From Pestalotiopsis fici W106-1 (taxonomy: Eukaryota > Ascomycota > Sordariomycetes > Amphisphaeriales > Sporocadaceae): 64,000 bases of DNA. A model generated the notes under the pieces. The model saw only the letters and a program-made list of their open reading frames with translations, had not been told where the DNA came from and ran no database searches. Shown here piece after piece: positions 59,079-64,000 of this stretch. The position numbers and the translations under genes were made by a program. Location of the stretch: assembly GCF_000516985.1 (NCBI RefSeq), contig NW_006917095.1, forward strand, positions 500,157 through 564,156, written 5' to 3'. How positions within the stretch are numbered: position 1 is the stretch's first letter; every line of letters begins with the position of its first letter.

Positions 59079-62000
59079 TCATGACCTTGACCAAAAGCCC
59101 TTGAACTTCTCGATAGCTCTGCTAACTTTGTGTGCACCTTCCACATCATTTGAGCCGGGTGGAGGTTCTGGGTTCTTTCCAGCGAGCAGATCAATCATGT
59201 CTGTGTCTCCCTTCTGGGCGGCCGTATCAAAGGCAGTGAAGCCACATGCTTCGCGTAAATGTGGGTTGCATGAATCCATTGATAGGAGAACCTCGGCTAC
59301 GTTGGTATGACCTTTCCACATGGCCAGATGAAGTGGTGGACACCCACGCTCGTCTGTGATTCTAATATCGACACCATGTTCGATAAAAGTGTTGACCGCT
59401 TCAGTGTGTCCATACAAGCAAGCCAAATGGAAAGCTGAAGACCCAGTTCCATCCCTGATTGTAGAGTCTGCGCCACTTTTCAGGAGCAGCTCGATAATCT
59501 TTGCATTTGCCTTACATGAGGCAAAATGTAGAGCTGTATCTCCGTCATTATTCACAATTGATAGGTCGGCACCGCGTTCGATAAGTAGATTAGACACTTC
59601 CATATGCCCATTTAAGGAAGCGGCATAAAGTGCTGTATATCCGTATTGATTTGCAATATTCAGGTTGGCACCGCGTTCGATAAGCAGATTAGCCACTTCC
59701 ACATGCCCATTCAAGGAAGCTGTATGAAGTGCTGTATGTCCGTATTGATTTGCAATATTCAGGTCGGCACCGCGTTCGATGAGTAGATTAGACACTTCCA
59801 TATGCCCATTTAAGGAAGCGGCATAAAGTGCTGTATATCCGTATTGATTTGCAATATTCAGGTTGGCACCGCGTTCGATAAGCAGATTAGCCACTTCCAT
59901 ATGCCCCTTGAAGGAAGCCCAGATGAGTGCTGTATCTCCGTGTTGATCTGCGATATTCAGGTCGGCACCGTTTTCAAGGAGCAGCTCGACAATATCTGAG
60001 TATCCTTTAGCTGATGCCACCATAAGAGCTGTTCTCCCATTCAGGTTGGATGCTTGGGGGTCAGCACCTCTTCGAAGCAGCAAATTGGCAATTTCCAAGT
60101 TTCCATAGTGTGCAGCCTTGTCAAGTGCTCTTTGTCCTTTTTCATCTGTCGCAGTATGGTCAGCTCCATGGTCAAGAAGCAGCTCGGCTATGTCAACATA
60201 TCCCTCTTTTGAGGCATACATCAAGGGTGTATATCCCCTTTCGTCCTTTGCTGTATGATCGGCACCCTTTCGTAGCAGCATGTCGACGATTTTCAGGCGT
60301 CCATGACTGGAAGCTATGCTGAGCGCTGTTCTCCCATCCTCGTGCTTTTTCGTCAAGTCAGCGCCATGCGTAAGAAGTAGCTCGGCTATGTCGGTAGTTC
60401 CATAGCGTGATGCATGCATCAAGAGTGTCCATCCATCCGGACCATTGGTTTTTGGGCTGACACCATCCTTGAGTAATCGCTCGGCCGTGTCTATATCTCC
60501 GCGAGATATAGCAAGGTAAAGCGTGTTAATCAGATGTCGACGCCTCTTGCGAAGCGCCTCGACGGCTGCCATATTCCCGAAGTTTGTAGCACTTGCCAGT
60601 CTTTCCTTTATGGCATCGTATTCGATGCTCTCTGAGAGAAGTTTCATCAAGCTTTCTTCCTTCCAATGACAAGCGACAAGCATGAATACCTGGTCGGTTA
60701 TTCGTACTCCGTCTGCCCTTTTTGACAAAATGAGCTCCATCACTTGTTGCCCACTGTGGAAATTCCTCGCAGCAGTTCTAACCACTTGTTCTGTGATGTG
60801 ATGAATCTGGTTTCCACTTTTGCCCAGAAGCACTTCCAGTACTTGTTGGCCATCTCTCCCATTACTTGCAGCACCCTTGAGTACTTCTTCTGTCAATTGT
60901 ATGTCGTCCGGAATCTTTTCTAGAAGCAGCTCCACTGCGTGAGCGTCAAAACATTTTGCGACAAGGCTTATCACAGAATTCGTGATGTAGGACTTGGGCG
61001 CTGTCTTCTTTAGCAGTACTTCCAACACCTCCTGCCCACTCCTCCTGTTTCCCACAACGGCCATGATGACTCCCTCAGTAATATCCACCTCGTCTCGTGT
61101 CGCGCCCAAAAGCGCGTTCATCACCTGAGGGCCATAGTAGTAACTTCCCGCTGCAGCTATGATGGCCATTTCTGTAATATGAATCGTATCTTTTCTCTTT
61201 TCCAAAAGATTTTGGACAGCGGGAGCGTCGAAGTTTCCCGTGATCAGACTGATTGCGTCTTGTGTGAATCGGGATTCGTTTCCATTCCGCCCCTCTTCCA
61301 ACAACAGCTCCATCACTTGTTGCCCATTTTCCCCATTGGCTATAGCGGCTCTGATCACAATCTCGATGATCTGAGGATCGCTGTTCGTATGCTCCAAGAT
61401 GACTTTCAGTACCTGCCGGCCACTGTACTGATTTGAAAAGGCTGTCTTCACCACATTTTCCGTTATGGGCACCTCATCTCTCCTTTGGGTCAACAATAGG
61501 TCCATCAGTTGCTGGCCGCTGTCCCAATTGCCCGCAGCAGCTCTGACGATTTCTTCAGTAATCTGTACTTCATTGCTTCTCTTCTCTAGAAGCACCTTCA
61601 TTACCTGCTGGCCGCTGCTCTCATTCTCTGCTGCTGCCAGGATAACTCCTTCTGTGATTATGAGATCTTCAGCCCCATTGCATATCTCAATGACGCAATC
61701 CGTCACGTTCGCATTGATTTCACCCGCAACTCGAACAAGGTCGAGAAATCTTGCTGAGATTCTGCAGCTCTGAAGCATCCATCGAACGACAGCCACGTTT
61801 CCATTTATTGCCGCCGCGTTCAAGGCATTGCCATATCTTCCCTCACTTTTCGATAATTGCGAGATACCAACCCATATATTGCTCACGACGGTTTGGAACC
61901 CAAGAAGCGAGGCGTAGTATAGTGGTTCTGCTATTCGATGACCTAGATAGCCATTGACGTTGTCCGGATCGTGCATCTTCAACCATCCAAGGAACTGTTT

Positions 62001-64000
62001 CCGAAACTTCTCACTAAAAAGCAAACAAATTTGCTCTTCAAGCTCGAGTTGGTCGTCGGCCTTTATTCCCTCTATTGCATGCCGTGGCCAATATTGGGCG
62101 GCGTATGGAAGAATATTCTTCAGCTGATGTTGTGGATATAGAAGTCCCTGAAGGGCAAAGAGGGCAATGCTTTTATTGGCATATTCCATGGTGAACCGGT
62201 ACCACTGCGTGCTATTCTCGTATAGCTTGAGGACGAGAAATTCCTTGACCGAGAAATGTGCCAATTTGATGATCCGGGTTGTATCTTCATCAATAATGGT
62301 GACGAGAAGTGTCGAGCAAATCTGAAGCACAAAGTCTGGGTCCCGAAAACCCACGACGGCTGCAATCTGTTCGGCGGCAAGCGGTTCCAACGACACAGCA
62401 AGCCACATCATTATCTTCGTGACATGAGCAGTGTTCTCGTCATCAATTGCATCGAATGCTTGCCGATATGCTGCTTCGAGATCCTTTGGAACACTGTCCA
62501 TGGCCACCTTGAGCTGCTCAATGGTGGGGCATTGGGCAAAACGCTTAATCTGTAGATCAGCCCATCGGAATCTCCTATTTACAATTGTGAGTTTAGCAAA
62601 CTCCATTATATACGGAGATATACTCACCTTTCTTCGTACTCTAGGAGCTTTGCTATGATCTGGTCTCTTACTTCTTCTGTCCAAGAAGCTAGACGAGGGT
62701 CCTCAAGTGCGACCTTCACAAATCTTTCCACGTCGCTCCTAATAGGTAGCTCGATATCGAAATCGCAACTTGCAACAGGACGAAGGTGAATCTCAATATC
62801 CGGCTCTGGTCTGCTTGTGACGAGGAGATGTAGATTAGAATGTGTCATCATGAGGTTCTTGACGCAGCTCAGTAATTGGTCCCTCTGGCCTTTCTTATCC
62901 TGGTGGGGACACTCGTCGAGTGCATCGAAGACGAGGTAGACATCTTGCGTAAGGGACTCGATTGCAGCGTTGAGAGCTGCGACAAGCTCCTCCACAGATG
63001 GCTCACTTCCGCGTTGGCCATGTCGATCGTAAAGTGATCGAATCTCATCAGGTAGAGGAGATACGCTGAGTTGCCGAATGGTCGACCGTAGCATTTGCGA
63101 AACATCCTGCAGAATTTGATTATCGAATCGGAAATACCAGTAGGCCAAGTGTGGAAAGTTCTCTTGAAGATCTCGTATGATAGTTGAGCTATCAATGGTC
63201 AGCAAGGTATACTTCATCAGAATGACAATAGAGTGATTACCATAGGATCGTCTTTCCACAGCCCGCTTTTCAGTGTCAGCGGTACTCTTGAAGAGGGACC
63301 CAAGTAACTTACCAACACCGTGGAGCCATAAGAGACCAGGCTCGTGGTTTCGCCAATTTTGATAATCTCTATGATCAAGCAGCCACTGACCAGTGCCAGC
63401 AGTGTGGGCCTGCTGAGATTCATTCTGCAGACTGGAGAAGTTGACATCTTTCGACGAGAGCCAGTCAAGAATTTTCATTTCGGCTGCGCCTGCTTATCCG
63501 TTAATTGTGATACTATGAATGAACTCTGCCACTACATACTTTGAACTTGCTCCTGAACTCTCCTCGTTCTTTGATCCACCTGATCAACCTTCATGGATAA
63601 GCCTTCGAGCGCATCGGTCACGGACTGTGTGCGCTGCACCTCGCCGACTGGTATCTGTAACAACAGTTCTTTCAAATACGCAGCCGCCGTGGCAGCGGCA
63701 TATGGTTGCCACTTCTTGTTCTTGTGAGAATCGGCATAATCGCTGATACCCCGAATAACCAGGCAAGGGAATGCCTCCATGAGCCCTGCCGCTTCCATTT
63801 CCACACAGAGTATCCCCATATCTCGTAGCTCATCCCGTTTGTGGGCATCTTTTATCACTGTGTTTGACGATCCAATTGTTCCGTAATGGACTCGAGGGCT
63901 TCCTGTTGTCCGTGGCTCGCGTTGGATCGATCGGGAGATGTCGCATTTCTTGCAAGTTTTGCTGTTTCCATGCGTATAGGATGCTTCGAAAAGACAGTCA
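59079..64000 (-). CDS. NLR-like protein: PNP / NACHT / ITE-repeat / ankyrin (N-terminus beyond the window)
   Basis: Fungal NOD-like receptor, probable signal-transducing ATPase of self/non-self or defence recognition. Visible exons (minus strand): 63999-63540, 63489-63313, 63265-63241, 63188-62628 and 62574-59079, giving ~1572 residues without the true start. Order: (1) C-terminal half of a purine-nucleoside-phosphorylase domain (HYGTIGSSNTVIKDAHKRDE, CVEMEAAGLMEAFPCLVIRG, SDYADSHKNK); (2) a short coiled segment; (3) NACHT with Walker A GVAGCGKT (Lys217 of the visible part), Walker B VYLVFDALDE and sensor LLVTSRPE, then a winged-helix-like region (FRWADLQIKRFAQCPTIEQL); (4) 11 repeats of ~32 residues with ITE.V..AA.GN..SGQQVM (60620-61675); (5) 14 ankyrin repeats; (6) a short basic tail ending FKGFWSRS. 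Binding of ligand or partner is unknown. Confidence 0.92.
59185..60530 (-). repeat. Ankyrin repeat array (14 units)
   Basis: Fourteen ~33-residue ankyrin repeats of the form .TAL..AS..G..E...LLIE.GA.....N..G. Units 7-10 share nearly identical cores such as LNGH(M/V)EV(S/A)NLLIERGA, implying recent duplication. Confidence 0.9.
59564..59900 (-). repeat. 198-bp near-identical tandem duplication
   Basis: A block of about 137 nt starting near 59564 recurs 198 nt later (near 59762) with a single mismatch that I could find by eye (59587 versus 59785 region). It equals two ankyrin units (66 codons) and lies in the coding exon of the NLR. Confidence 0.85.
60620..61675 (-). repeat. ITE-type tandem protein repeat array (11 units)
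   Basis: Eleven consecutive ~32-residue units inside the NLR with consensus ITE.VI.AAAGN..SGQQVM.LLLEKR.DEV. Some units (5, 8, 11) are degenerate. They are distinct from the ankyrin units: no T/A-L-H-A-A core, and a different length. Confidence 0.8.

Overview
The window is nuclear DNA of a filamentous ascomycete, most likely a Sordariomycete and perhaps Hypocreales (the order is inferred from gene types and style, not tested). The genes carry short GT-AG introns of about 46-300 nt, often with a CTAAC/CTAAT-like branch site. Fungal marker families are present: fungal-type Pex8, a DUF3425 bZIP regulator, a norsolorinic-reductase-type aldo-keto reductase and a PNP-NACHT-ankyrin NLR. I rebuilt 22 protein-coding genes by joining exons by eye. 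In every model the exon lengths sum to a multiple of three. A 100-base run of N at 1618-1717 is an assembly gap.

Layout. 1-5115: gene-poor, containing the gap. 5116-8756: RNA polymerase I/III subunit AC19, complex I subunit B14 (NDUFA6 type), the splicing factor Bud31 and a ZNF511-like C2H2 protein, alternating in strand. 10051-13588: a large EST1/SMG7-family protein. 15273-20963: adenosine kinase, ribosomal protein uL2 and an RRM protein. 22286-30437: the DYRK kinase Yak1 and the three-RRM protein Pub1, each with a long upstream region. 33295-34603: an uncharacterised Pro/Ala-rich, acidic-tailed protein, possibly Mediator-like.

34604-46309 looks accessory. It holds two tandem, unrecognised multi-pass membrane protein genes with the same three-exon structure, then an aldo-keto reductase, a DUF3425 bZIP regulator, a secreted FAD-linked (BBE-type) oxidase and a secreted GH5 glycosidase. 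The reductase, regulator and oxidase lie within about 5.3 kb and could be a small or relict metabolic cluster; no backbone synthase is seen.

48076-58180 returns to conserved genes: a double-PH protein, a Pex8-like peroxin, a TMEM170 membrane protein, a maltose-O-acetyltransferase-type enzyme and an isoprenylcysteine methyltransferase. The right edge (59079-64000, minus strand, N-terminus off the window) is a large NOD-like receptor: the end of a purine-nucleoside-phosphorylase-like domain, a NACHT ATPase whose P-loop is built by a 25-nt micro-exon, 11 copies of an unusual ~32-residue 'ITE' repeat, and 14 ankyrin repeats, some nearly identical at the DNA level.

The strongest candidates for undescribed biology are the tandem membrane-protein pair and the NLR with its second repeat array. 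No rRNA, tRNA, CRISPR array or intact transposon was recognised.
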